A stretch of DNA of 64,000 nt from Sulfitobacter sp. M39 (GTDB lineage Bacteria; Pseudomonadota; Alphaproteobacteria; Rhodobacterales; Rhodobacteraceae), in contig NZ_WMDZ01000001.1 in assembly GCF_021735935.1 (NCBI RefSeq), positions 2,232,001-2,296,000 on the forward strand, read 5' to 3'. A program made the translations under genes and the position numbers. Under the pieces are notes generated by a model, which ran no database searches, was not told the origin of the DNA, and worked only from the letters and a program-made list of their open reading frames with translations. Below, in pieces: positions 16,912 through 26,217 of the stretch; the stretch's first letter is position 1, and each line of letters begins with the position of its first letter.

Positions 16912-18195
16912 TTACTTTGTCATCACCAGTTTCGACAAGGATGCTGTGACAGTCGAGTGTCGTCGCGATACGTCAATGGTCGATATTAAGAGCTTTCTGG
17001 AAGCCCCAGCGGTGCCAATTGCATAAGTTTGTTGCGGCGGGGAGTCAGATAGCCCTTGGTGGTAGGGATATAGCAGCATGACGCGATCGCATTCGTAGAG
17101 CTCCGAGTAAGCCATCATTTGGTAAACATCGCTCTGGTTGATCCCATACTTTGCATCCTCAATGCGTGGAGAAATGCGCTTCCATTTAGTGTCAATAACC
17201 GTAACCACTTTATCTTGGTGACGAATTAGGATGTCGGGACGCGTTCCAAACCGGCCCTGATCTCCCTCAAACAAACAGGCTTTCTTGCCTCCTTGCGTAG
17301 AAACACTGAACGAAGATCCTGCAAGCCCGCGTTTGAGCAGCTTAGCGACGTATTCCTCGAAAAGAACATTCATTTCGAACAAGAGCGCGTGGCCGTTACT
17401 GTTCCCCGCATTTGTTGTTTGGTGGCGATTGCCCAAAAGCAATTTCGCAAGTGAAAGTAACTCAAGCCATCGGTCATTGGTCCGATCAAGAGTAATGCGG
17501 TCCCAGCGAACCGCTGATGGTGCCACGTCGGTAATTTCCGCATAGACAAAAGAGAGTTCGCGCAAAGACCGTAGGTTGTCTGCAGCAGTTGAGATCCTTG
17601 AAAGCTTAAGGATTGCAGCTTTCATGACGCGGTTGAGATCAATATCCGGGGATAGTTCATCATACTCGCAGGCCAGATTTTGAGGTTGTGCGGCTAAAAC
17701 AGAAAACTGCCTTGAGACGTCCAGACGCCCGCGTAATGAAGGCAGATCATCTTCGTGGTCAATGTAGCGCCGGGGGATTCCGTGCCGTACCGCTTCGGTC
17801 ATTTTGCGGCAGAAAATCCTTATCAGAATCTCAAGCAAGGTATCACGCTGCCATCCCAAACTCGCTGTCGTCCACGCATCGATGCGAAGATCGCGCGCCA
17901 CAGAAAGCATGTGAATGAGACGCCTACGTAATGTTTCTGGGGCTGCCTCTGCCTCCCCTGAGGCATCAATTTTCGGAAGTATCTCAAGCTGGCAATCTGC
18001 AGCGGCAATTACCCCTACCACACCACGAGCACGTAGGTGTTTTCGCCGGTGTTCCAACACACCTTCACCACTACTGCCTGACAAATTAGAATTGCGTGCG
18101 GCTTGAGCCAAACAGTCGGCCTGACCTTCGGATATAGGAGCGCCATCGGTTCCAAAGGCAACCTTTTCCCATTCTCGGATGCTCAGCTGGATCAT
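16912..18195 (-). CDS. mcrC: McrC, nuclease subunit of McrBC restriction system
   Basis: McrC is the PD-(D/E)xK endonuclease partner of McrB and stimulates its GTPase. The 427-residue protein has an N-terminal beta-rich region (LRARGVVGVIAAADCQLEIL, about 55-73), a helical middle (LPSLRGRLDVSRQF), and a C-terminal nuclease core. In the core, Asp321 in TRPDILI and Asp335-x-Lys337 in VIDTKWK form the catalytic motif, followed by the helix YQMMAYSELY. The ATG overlaps the mcrB stop by one base (TGATG), so the two are co-translated. All key residues are present and the length is normal for the McrC family (LlaJI/McrC type). Confidence 0.9.
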   Translation of the reverse strand: MIQLSIREWEKVAFGTDGAPISEGQADCLAQAARNSNLSGSSGEGVLEHRRKHLRARGVVGVIAAADCQLEILPKIDASGEAEAAPETLRRRLIHMLSVARDLRIDAWTTASLGWQRDTLLEILIRIFCRKMTEAVRHGIPRRYIDHEDDLPSLRGRLDVSRQFSVLAAQPQNLACEYDELSPDIDLNRVMKAAILKLSRISTAADNLRSLRELSFVYAEITDVAPSAVRWDRITLDRTNDRWLELLSLAKLLLGNRHQTTNAGNSNGHALLFEMNVLFEEYVAKLLKRGLAGSSFSVSTQGGKKACLFEGDQGRFGTRPDILIRHQDKVVTVIDTKWKRISPRIEDAKYGINQSDVYQMMAYSELYECDRVMLLYPYHQGLSDSPPQQTYAIGTAGASRKLLISTIDVSRRHSTVTASLSKLVMTK

Positions 18196-20996
18196 CAGTC
18201 GGTCAATCGCGAGTAGTCAAATCTTTCATTTTGATTTTTCACAAGCCAACGGAACCTTGTCGGGCCATCTGCTTCACCTTCCATGCCTGGCGGTACCTCC
18301 AACAGCTCACGCTTCAGAAAGCCGCCTGTGATTGGGCCATCATGTCCCTCTGCATCCCCCAACACTGCGGCCACCTTATGCCAGTCCTCAAAGAAGTATT
18401 CTGCCAGCAGCGGGATCACCTTATGGCGCATAGCTTGGTCAACACTTTCACGTGACGCGCAGCCAATGAAATAGGCATGCCCGATCCGATGCTCGCGATC
18501 ATATAGGTACTCAATACGATCGTTGATTACCCTTAAAATTCTGGGCAGGTCGAGCCCGCAGTGCTGCGCCGCGTCGCGGAGAGTTTCAGGGTCAGGTTCA
18601 ATCTCTTTAAAGTCAAACCTTCGACGCAGCGCTGTGTCGAGAAGTGCAATCGATCGGTCAGCGGTATTCATCGTGCCAAGGATGTGAAGATTGGGTGGCA
18701 ACCCGAAATCTTCACCAGAGTAAGGTAGGCGTACCTTTAACGCATTTTCCATTCCCAACCGTTTGTCCGGTTCGATCAACGTGATCAGTTCACCGAAGAC
18801 TTTAGAGATATTGGCACGATTAATTTCATCGATAATTAGTACATGGGGGAGCTGCTCGAGAACGTCATTTTCATTCACCCCATTGATCAAACGTTTGAGA
18901 CCGGACTTTTTAAGCTTCCTTTCCCCGAGGCGGTAGATCGATCGCATCGTGAAGTTTGTGTCATAAACTTCTGATACCGGAAGCCCCTGACGGTCCACCC
19001 AAAGCCAGTTTACAGCCCTTCTATGGCAGTATCTTCGATTATCTCTTTGTTTATATACGTACTCACCGGTAACTTCCCCGATAGCTCGGAATAGGCTGTT
19101 TCCCTTTGAAACTATTATGATATCTCCGACCTGAACTTGATTGCGGAAGGCGTCGACCAGTGCGACCTGACCAGATTGCATCGTGATAGGTCCCTCACGG
19201 CGTCCCTGCGCTTCGCATATCTCCAAGATTCTTTTTGGATCAGAATATTTTGGATCACTGAAATCGATGTCTTCCCATCCCAATAGAGCGTGCCCTTCGG
19301 CAAGGGCCTCTTCGAACAGATATTCTTCTGAAGTCGCCCCAGCACGTGCGATCGACATCTTAAAAACCTGTCTACCCTCTAAGGAGAAGTCATCCTCCGC
19401 ATTGATGTCGGCTCCCCCAAACTGAGCTTGCTCTGCCATTCGCCGTATAATGCCTGGAACTGATTCTAAGCGAAAACCGGCTGCAGAACCGCCATCTCCT
19501 TCCGCATCGGTGGTAGGTTGTCGCCCTTCAACAAAGTCTTCGTAGGACATCGATTGATGAAACGTTACAAATTGGATCCGCTTTTCCGCTTTCAGACGGT
19601 TGTACACGTCCATAACAGACCCACGGTTTTGAGGGACTTGTTCGCCGCAAAGGCGCAGTGCCTCTGTCGCTGTCGCATGTGTTTTGCCAGTCCCAGGTGG
19701 GCCATACAGGATCAGGTTTTTCGCTTGTTGCATTTTTAATCTCTGTTCTGGCCGTGGTGTCGCTACTGACAGGGTTGCCACGAGAGAACCAGTTAGATCG
19801 TATGTGAATTTGGTTGTACTGCTTAGTTGTGGTTCTGTGTGGGTGGGCTGGGGAAGGCCCGTCATTTGTTGGAGCTTTGGACCCCGAAGTGCGTTGCAAA
19901 TGTTTGCGTGTGCGTTGTGCAGACCTATTTCTTTTGCTAAATCCCCTGCCCTGATCGTAACCGACGTCTGCCCCGCCTTGCGGGCTGGCTCGATGTGATA
20001 GTTTACAGCGCATGCTCGGATCCGGTCGGCATCTCGAATGAGGTGGCTATAGCGCTCTGGCGGCATTAGAGGAGTGTTCTCCTTATCGACGATAATATAG
20101 CCAGCATTGTGAAGGTGTGCTGCTGCTGCACCAGTTGACCATCCACCGTTGAATTTTGTCTTTCTCAAAATGAAACCTACTAAGGGCTTTGTTGGATAAA
20201 GCGCTTTCGGCGTGTCCCTTGTCGAACGGACCCAAAAATCTTTTGGGTTGCCAAACGATGAAAATATTTCGGAATGCGCGCCCGTCTCTTCATATTCATC
20301 GTAAGCCGCCATAGAAGCTTCTATGTTTATGCGAGAAAATAACTCGGTTTGGTCCTGTTCTCGGCCGTGATCGATTAGTTCAAAGCCCAGCTCTTTCAAA
20401 CGTTTAAAAGACTGGCTTTCACCAAATCCGTTGAAGAACTCCTTTGCCGTCAAAGCCAATCTACCTGGCAATTTTGCGATAGCCGCAGCGACGATCGCCT
20501 TAGCTGGATACTGCTTCGGTTCAGCATCGCTTAGTTCTACCTTAGCCACAGGCCGAAGTGTCCAAACTTGTGGCTTTGCAAAGCTGCGGTTCTGCAGAAA
20601 TGCTTCAAGTCCTTCAGCGTCACAGTCGTCCATGGCAGAAACAACTTCTTGTTTCGTCAAATCACGGAGATATTGTGAGTGTTCGAGTTTATTGGGCATA
20701 GATGAACTGTTGCGAATAAAGTCAGCGTAGAGGCTGATCGACTGACGCACGCTTGCCAGCCCGTTCCTCAGATTGCCATCTATCCGAACGGGCGATGGGT
20801 TCGGCGCATTTACTCTCTCGTCTTCTGCGCCGTACTCGAACTGACGCAAAAGGTCTTCTAACTTCTGATTAGTCAGAACCTCATCCAAATCGCCAACTGC
20901 ATTTTCGACGCGGCGCGCCGTGCTAATTCGGGAAATTATTGATCTCTCACTTTGCCCGTTAGCTTCGAGCCACTTCTGGAATTCAGTTTCTTGCAT
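18195..20996 (-). CDS. mcrB: McrB-type GTPase with added reader-like domains
   Basis: McrB proteins recognise modified DNA and translocate by GTP hydrolysis. Here the AAA+ core has Walker A YGPPGTGKT (431-439), Walker B VLIIDEINRA (719-728) and the McrB signature MNTADRS (776-782). Between Walker A and B, residues about 541-670 (VFKMSIARAG, LLGWEDIDFS, VGDIIIVSKG, AIGEVTGEYVY) form an EVE/PUA-like insertion, a fold that can bind modified bases. The N-terminal 400 residues hold two segments resembling the head domain of ScoMcrA-type enzymes (KQYPAKAIVAAAIAK near 161-175 and ALYPTKPLVGFIL near 265-277). With mcrC it forms a two-gene type IV restriction operon. Domain names for the N-terminus are tentative; the GTPase call is firm. 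Confidence 0.88.
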   Translation of the reverse strand: MQETEFQKWLEANGQSERSIISRISTARRVENAVGDLDEVLTNQKLEDLLRQFEYGAEDERVNAPNPSPVRIDGNLRNGLASVRQSISLYADFIRNSSSMPNKLEHSQYLRDLTKQEVVSAMDDCDAEGLEAFLQNRSFAKPQVWTLRPVAKVELSDAEPKQYPAKAIVAAAIAKLPGRLALTAKEFFNGFGESQSFKRLKELGFELIDHGREQDQTELFSRINIEASMAAYDEYEETGAHSEIFSSFGNPKDFWVRSTRDTPKALYPTKPLVGFILRKTKFNGGWSTGAAAAHLHNAGYIIVDKENTPLMPPERYSHLIRDADRIRACAVNYHIEPARKAGQTSVTIRAGDLAKEIGLHNAHANICNALRGPKLQQMTGLPQPTHTEPQLSSTTKFTYDLTGSLVATLSVATPRPEQRLKMQQAKNLILYGPPGTGKTHATATEALRLCGEQVPQNRGSVMDVYNRLKAEKRIQFVTFHQSMSYEDFVEGRQPTTDAEGDGGSAAGFRLESVPGIIRRMAEQAQFGGADINAEDDFSLEGRQVFKMSIARAGATSEEYLFEEALAEGHALLGWEDIDFSDPKYSDPKRILEICEAQGRREGPITMQSGQVALVDAFRNQVQVGDIIIVSKGNSLFRAIGEVTGEYVYKQRDNRRYCHRRAVNWLWVDRQGLPVSEVYDTNFTMRSIYRLGERKLKKSGLKRLINGVNENDVLEQLPHVLIIDEINRANISKVFGELITLIEPDKRLGMENALKVRLPYSGEDFGLPPNLHILGTMNTADRSIALLDTALRRRFDFKEIEPDPETLRDAAQHCGLDLPRILRVINDRIEYLYDREHRIGHAYFIGCASRESVDQAMRHKVIPLLAEYFFEDWHKVAAVLGDAEGHDGPITGGFLKRELLEVPPGMEGEADGPTRFRWLVKNQNERFDYSRLTD

Positions 20997-21755
20997 CTAT
21001 AACTTTCGATATTCTTACTCGGCTTATTGTATTGTTGCCGCCTGCTGCTATTTGACCGCTTTCTTAACGCGACTTTCAGCAAATGCCGTAAATAACCATC
21101 CGCACGTAAGCCTTGCCGGAAAATTTTCAGAACACAATGCGCATTCCGCGTTTCCCCGGCTCTACGACTTCCTGTCAGAGAGAAGCGAGTGTGTACGGAT
21201 CCGCTGGGAATACTCTCTTCGTTCCTATTGCCTGATATCATCCATCGATATTCCGTTTTGATACGTAACCTGCGGATTTTGAGGGACTGCAGAGTAGGAC
21301 GAGTATTCAGAAAAGACTCAAGGTGCGGCAAGACTGCACGACATTCAGTCTGCTCGTATAGCGCCTCCGCCATAATCTCTGGTAGGAAAATGGGTCTTGC
21401 GCAACGAACCCATACCGTACACAGCGACCTTAAACGAACGCGACTTAGAACGTTCAAATTAGATAATTATTTTTGAGAACGTCTGGCAAGTTTGAAAATC
21501 AACATAGCGCTTTCCTATGCCAAACCCTACTTTCATTCATGGTCCACATTCCTTGTAACCCATTGATCTGTATAAGGTCGAAAATGGCTCTGCGTGGTCC
21601 ACCTTAGGCCACGTTTTGTTGGGGATTTTGCTCTTTCTGGTATGCCTGCCGGGCCTACCAAACTTTCAGTGTTCAAGCTGAAACCGCCGCATTCTATTTG
21701 AAAATACAGGGTTACTCCGAGGCTGAACGCCACGATCCCGCTGTTTCGCGTCGCC
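20997..21755. other. Gene-poor junction between island and core (759 bp)
   Basis: No supportable gene is seen in this longest gene-free stretch of the left half. A minus-strand frame over 20936-21457 has poor protein character (basic, low-complexity, overlapping the mcrB start). To the left base composition and content are those of the accessory island, to the right of core genes, so an island edge or old attachment site probably lies here. I could not identify a tRNA or a direct repeat. Confidence 0.5.
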
Positions 21756-23852
21756 TCAGGCGGCGGCGTTTACCTCGACGCTTTGCGCGGCGCGGATGGG
21801 TAGGGTCAGGATAAAGCAGCTGCCCTGCCCGACGACGCTGGACACGCTGAGGCTGCCGCCCTGCATTTCTGCCAGACTGCGCGAAATCGCGAGCCCCATG
21901 CCCGTGCCGCCTGCCCGACGCGTGGCGGTGGAATCGACCTGATAGAAGACCTCGAAAATACTTTGGAGTTCGGCTTCGGGGATGCCGGCACCGCTGTCAT
22001 GCACTTCGAAGCTAACAACATCGCCCACGGGTTTCACCACCAGACGGACGAAACCGGCGTCGGTGAATTTGATCGCGTTGCCGATGAGGTTGAACAGGAT
22101 CTGCCGCGCGCGCACTTTATCGGCAAAGACCATATCCGCCTCTTGCACCACGTCAAAGGCCAGCCCCTTCTTGCTGGAAAGCGTGTTGAGCTGTTCGATC
22201 ACCGGATCGACAATATCCTGCACCGCGCAATGGTTGGGTTCGATCACAAGGCTTCCGGATTCGATCTTGGCCACATCGAGGATCTCGTTGATGAGATGCA
22301 ACAGATGCTCGCCAGATTGCACCAACCGGTTCATCAGGCCGGACAGTTGGTCGTACATCTCATCCAGCAAGCGCTTTGCCTCTGCGTGGCTGATCTCTCC
22401 GTCCTCATAGCCCTTGAGCAGCGCCTTGGAGGACGACAGCATACGCGCGTTGCGGGAAAGCTGCGCCACGCCCATGATCACCGTCAGCGGCGTGCGCAGC
22501 TCGTGGCTGAGGACGCCCATGAAATCCGTCTTGGCCTTGCTGGCAGCTTCGGCGGCATCCTTGGCGTGGCTCAGCTCGGTCACATCCACGCGCAGACCTA
22601 CATAGCTGCCGTCTGCCAAAGGCCGGTCAGAGGCTTTTATCACGCGCCCGTCCGACAGATGCTGTTCTGTCTCGGAGGTTCTGTTTTCGCGGTGAATGGC
22701 CAAGCGGCGTTCGACCCACTCGTCCTCTTCATAGCGCCCCAACGGAAACTGCTTGCTTTTGACACCTGTTCTCAGCAGTTCTTCGAAGGGAGTACCGCGT
22801 TTCAGAACCTCGGCGGGGAGGTCGTACATTTCTTTGTATTTCGAATTACTTAGCAGCAGACGGTCTTGGGCGTCGAACATAACAAAACCATCGTTCAATG
22901 CCTCGATCCCGCGGCTCAGCAGGACCTCGGCGCGTTTGCGTTTCTCGGATACCTGCAGGACATACAGCAGCGTTCCCAACAGCAGCAGCCCAGCCGACGC
23001 AATCAGCGCACGTTTAGCCCATTGATCAGGCGCGTGTTTGGGCCACCCACCCTTGGTACGCGCCTCCAGCATCCATTCCTCGAACGAGAAATCGAATTCC
23101 AGCGTCACCGTATCCGCGTCAAGCAAGGTCGGATCGCCGTATGTGAACATCTGCGGTCCGGGGCCCACTTGTGGGGACACCGAATGTATCAAGATGTCAT
23201 AGCGTTCTTCTGCCTCGCGTATGCCGGAATTGATCAGGAATTGATCATAGTCCAGCACGAGCGATACGATCCCCCACAGCTGGCGGGTGCTGCCATCAAC
23301 ATCACCTTCGGTCGCGAAGTCCGGATCGGGCCAATAGACGGGTGCACGCAGGATCAAACCGCGGCCGCCTTGCACCAGATCGACGGGGCCGGTCATCAGT
23401 TCTGTGCCTAGGCCGAGCATGCGCTCAATGCCCGGAAGCTGATCTTTGTTCGTACGGTAATCGAGCCCAAGCGCCCCCATGTTAGGCTCTAGCGGATGAA
23501 TCAGGGTCACGACCAGCTCGGGGGCCGCCGCGATGTTGATCACGGTCTCGTCAATCTCGCGGATATTTTGCACACGCTGCGCAAAGTCGGTTTGGTTGAT
23601 AAAGGGGGTTTCGCCAATAACCGTCGCAAGTTCACGAAGCGCCAATGACTGGGAATGGATAATCTCTTCAAATTGTTCGCGGACCTCTAGCAGTTCCAGA
23701 TAGGTCTGGGCGCGCAGTTCGTATGCAAACGCTTCTGAGATCAGCCGATCCAGACGTGCTGCTGCATAGGTAATGATGACAGTCGCACTGAAGAAGGCGA
23801 CCAGCGCCCATATACCGCCAATGTGGGTCCTTTTCGATCTGCTAAAAGACAA
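21756..23852 (-). CDS. CHASE-domain sensor histidine kinase
   Basis: The 698-residue membrane kinase has a first transmembrane helix at about 12-31, a periplasmic CHASE-type sensor domain (about 60-270), and a second transmembrane helix at about 281-300. A PAS domain follows (about 315-425; ALNDGFVMFDAQDRLLLSN). HisKA has phospho-acceptor His450 in SHELRTP. HATPase_c has NLIGNAIKF, DSGAGIP and GTGMGLAIS. There is no receiver domain and no adjacent response regulator, so its partner is elsewhere. CHASE domains sense small extracellular ligands; the ligand here cannot be predicted. An unusually long HisKA insertion (LLKGYEDGEISHAEAKRLLD) separates the two dimerisation helices. Confidence 0.9.
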   Translation of the reverse strand: MSFSRSKRTHIGGIWALVAFFSATVIITYAAARLDRLISEAFAYELRAQTYLELLEVREQFEEIIHSQSLALRELATVIGETPFINQTDFAQRVQNIREIDETVINIAAAPELVVTLIHPLEPNMGALGLDYRTNKDQLPGIERMLGLGTELMTGPVDLVQGGRGLILRAPVYWPDPDFATEGDVDGSTRQLWGIVSLVLDYDQFLINSGIREAEERYDILIHSVSPQVGPGPQMFTYGDPTLLDADTVTLEFDFSFEEWMLEARTKGGWPKHAPDQWAKRALIASAGLLLLGTLLYVLQVSEKRKRAEVLLSRGIEALNDGFVMFDAQDRLLLSNSKYKEMYDLPAEVLKRGTPFEELLRTGVKSKQFPLGRYEEDEWVERRLAIHRENRTSETEQHLSDGRVIKASDRPLADGSYVGLRVDVTELSHAKDAAEAASKAKTDFMGVLSHELRTPLTVIMGVAQLSRNARMLSSSKALLKGYEDGEISHAEAKRLLDEMYDQLSGLMNRLVQSGEHLLHLINEILDVAKIESGSLVIEPNHCAVQDIVDPVIEQLNTLSSKKGLAFDVVQEADMVFADKVRARQILFNLIGNAIKFTDAGFVRLVVKPVGDVVSFEVHDSGAGIPEAELQSIFEVFYQVDSTATRRAGGTGMGLAISRSLAEMQGGSLSVSSVVGQGSCFILTLPIRAAQSVEVNAAA

Positions 23853-24029
23853 TCACTGATCCAACTGAAGCACAGCCGAAGCTGCGAATTTCGTGAAAGA
23901 CCAGTTTAAGCATCAACCCTAGCGGTTGTAGCGCGGGATTCCGCCGGTGAAGAGTTAACCGCCCGATGTTGCCAGAGGGTCGCATTCGTTAACTGAGCGT
24001 AAACCTCGGTCACCCAGCTCAAAACGCAG

Positions 24030-24059
24030 GCGCGCGCCGAACGTCTGCTCGGCGCGCGC
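24030..24059 (-). terminator. Hairpin downstream of the aldehyde dehydrogenase gene
   Basis: An 11-bp perfect GC stem (GCGCGCGCCGA with TCGGCGCGCGC) around an 8-base loop lies about 47 bases past the stop. A T-rich stretch follows only at some distance on the minus strand, so terminator strength is uncertain. Confidence 0.5.
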
Positions 24060-24105
24060 GGGCGTGGTAAAAGTCGTAATCATACGACGATGCCGCTTTG
24101 CAGGC

Positions 24106-25482
24106 TTAGGGCAGGAAAATCGCCTTGGCGTTGGCGAATTCCTTCATACCGAATCCGCCGTGCTCACGCCCATAGCCGGAATCTTTCACTCCGCCGAAGG
24201 GCATATTCGGATCGGCAGCCCCGAAGGAGTTGATGCGGATCATCCCTGTGTCAAAATGCTCTTTCGCGAGCTTCAACGCGCGGTCCTCGTCCTTCGAGAA
24301 TATCCCGCCGCCCAGACCATAGCGGCTGTCATTCGCCAGACGCATCGCGTCTTCGTCATCCTTCGCGCGGATGATCGATGCGACGGGCCCGAAGATTTCA
24401 TCGTCAAACGCCGGCATACCGGGCTTGAGGTCAGACAATACCGTCGCGGGATAATAGGCCCCCGTACGGTCAGGCACCTCGCCACCGCAGAGCACCTTGG
24501 CCCCTTTATCGACGCTTTCCTTCACCTGATCGCGCACGGTCTCGAACTGGTCTTGGCTGGACAATGGGCCCAGCTGGACATTTTCGTCGGTCGGATCACC
24601 CATATTGATCTTTTTCATCTCGGTGACGAAGGCATCAACAAAGGCGTCATGCACCTTATCGGCGACAATAAAGCGTTTCGCCGATACACAGGTTTCCCCG
24701 TTGTTATAGAGCCGACCCATAACCGAGAATTTGACCGCTGTCTCAATGTCAGCATCCTCAAGCACCAGATAGGCGTCGTTGGACCCAAGTTCGAGCACGG
24801 TCTTTTTCAGCGACTTCGCGGCGACCGACCCGATATGACGGCCCGCGCCATCGCTGCCCGTCATTGTTACGCCACGCACCTTGGGGTGTTCGATCAGCTT
24901 GTCGCTGGTGTCATGATCGATCAGGATCACTTGGAACAGGTCTTCGGGTAGCCCTGCCTCGATACAAAGTTCGCGCAGTCGCAGACCCGATCCGGTGCAG
25001 ATACTCGCGTGTTTCAGAACACAACCGTTGCCGGTCATCAGGTTCGCCGCAAGCACGCGGGTGGGTTGGTACAGTGGGAAGTTCCACGGCTGGATCGAAT
25101 AGATGACGCCGATGGGCTGATAGGTCACGACCCCGCGCTTGCCGTCGGCACCGTGGGTGCGTTCTTCATCCGCAAGCACGTCGGGGCCGTTCTTGGCGGT
25201 ATATTCAAAGATGGCCGCGCAAATCTCTACCTCGGTCTTGCCGTCTTTCAGCAGCTTACCCGTTTCGCGCGTCATGAGAGCGGCCAGTTCATCCGCATTC
25301 TCGCGCAGCTTGGCGGCGATCTTGGTCAGATAGGGGGCGCGTTCCTTGTGCGACAGCTTGCGCCATTCCAGATGCGCGTCATGACAGGCTTCGACCCGCT
25401 GAATAGCCTCTGCTTCGCTCATCAGATCGTAGGACTGGATCTCTTCTTCGGTGGCGGGATTGATTGTCGTGATCTTGGACAT
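24106..25482 (-). CDS. NAD(P)-dependent aldehyde dehydrogenase (succinate-semialdehyde type)
   Basis: The protein oxidises an aldehyde to the acid; overall sequence resembles short succinate-semialdehyde dehydrogenases (458 residues). Visible motifs are the cofactor-site segment QPWNFPLYQP, catalytic Glu in VLELGSNDAYLV, catalytic Cys in NNGETCVSAKRF, and the C-terminal MPFGGVKDSGYGREHG. The start at 25482 (MSKITTINPATEEE) has GGAG six bases upstream and is preferred over an in-frame start at 25539. It is a single gene, ending in a GC-rich hairpin. The exact aldehyde substrate cannot be fixed; succinate semialdehyde is likeliest. Confidence 0.85.
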   Translation of the reverse strand: MSKITTINPATEEEIQSYDLMSEAEAIQRVEACHDAHLEWRKLSHKERAPYLTKIAAKLRENADELAALMTRETGKLLKDGKTEVEICAAIFEYTAKNGPDVLADEERTHGADGKRGVVTYQPIGVIYSIQPWNFPLYQPTRVLAANLMTGNGCVLKHASICTGSGLRLRELCIEAGLPEDLFQVILIDHDTSDKLIEHPKVRGVTMTGSDGAGRHIGSVAAKSLKKTVLELGSNDAYLVLEDADIETAVKFSVMGRLYNNGETCVSAKRFIVADKVHDAFVDAFVTEMKKINMGDPTDENVQLGPLSSQDQFETVRDQVKESVDKGAKVLCGGEVPDRTGAYYPATVLSDLKPGMPAFDDEIFGPVASIIRAKDDEDAMRLANDSRYGLGGGIFSKDEDRALKLAKEHFDTGMIRINSFGAADPNMPFGGVKDSGYGREHGGFGMKEFANAKAIFLP

Positions 25483-25592
25483 GTCTGCTCCTTCTTCGCT
25501 TATTCGCGTCGAAGGGCAAACACATGGTCGCCGTATCAAGTTCCTGCGGCTGGGGCTGCAGCGGTCACGTCTGCGTGTGCGGTGCCCGTGCC

Positions 25593-26174
25593 CTAGCCGC
25601 CAAAACCGGTGCGCCCGCTGCCTACCTTCCCAAAGCCGCCACGGGATGACGCCGTAGCGCGGGTCATCGGGGTTTTGCCCACGGTCGTCGCGGGGCGGGT
25701 GAATTGCGAGGTGCTGAGCTTGGCGGCCCCCTTGTTGCTGGAATAGGTGCTGGTGCGCGCCGCATTGGTGAACTTGCCATCCGCCGTCTTATACATCGGC
25801 TGGCTTGCGGCCATCCCCGACCGCCCGCCCAGCATGTTCCCGATCAGATAGCCCGCGAGCAACGGCATAAAGATACCGCCCGATCCGCCCTGTGTTTGCT
25901 GCGCCTCTGACCCGCAGGCCCCTTCGCCGTGTTGTTCTTCGCAGACATCCAGACTGTTGTAGCGCGGTGCGGATTCCACATGCAGTGTCTCCGCCTCGGC
26001 AAAGGAGGTTTCACAATCGGCGGCGGTGAATGTGCCCCCAAAGGACGCCTCGTTCTTGCAGCTTTGCACATCGGGAAAAGCCGCGGCATCAATCTTTTCG
26101 TCGCGGCAACCGGCCAGTGTAAAGGCGGTGGCCCCGATGATCGCGATGGCGACGCGTTTTGACCGTTTTGTCAT
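25593..26174 (-). CDS. ygiB: DUF1190 (YgiB-like) lipoprotein
   Basis: The 193-residue product has a lipoprotein signal (AIAIIGATAFTLAGCRDEK; lipobox LAGC). It then has the DUF1190 pattern with paired cysteines (VQSCKNEASFG, ADCETSF, VCEEQHGEGACG), a glycine-rich hydrophobic segment (IFMPLLAGYLIGNMLGG) and a Ser/Thr/Gly-rich tail. The frame stays open far upstream to 26813, but that extension is an out-of-register shadow of ygiC; ATG 26174 is the sensible start. The gene follows ygiC by 43 bases on the same strand, the conserved ygiB/ygiC pairing of Proteobacteria. The biochemical role of YgiB is not established. Confidence 0.85.
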   Translation of the reverse strand: MTKRSKRVAIAIIGATAFTLAGCRDEKIDAAAFPDVQSCKNEASFGGTFTAADCETSFAEAETLHVESAPRYNSLDVCEEQHGEGACGSEAQQTQGGSGGIFMPLLAGYLIGNMLGGRSGMAASQPMYKTADGKFTNAARTSTYSSNKGAAKLSTSQFTRPATTVGKTPMTRATASSRGGFGKVGSGRTGFGG

Positions 26175-26217
26175 GATGATCTGCTTTCTGCTGTGGTGCG
26201 GCGATTGGGCGACGATG

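Noticed and set aside
20936..21457. Minus-strand frame of 173 residues upstream of mcrB
   Set aside because: Overlaps the mcrB start, basic low-complexity composition, and no family resemblance; more likely eroded spacer.
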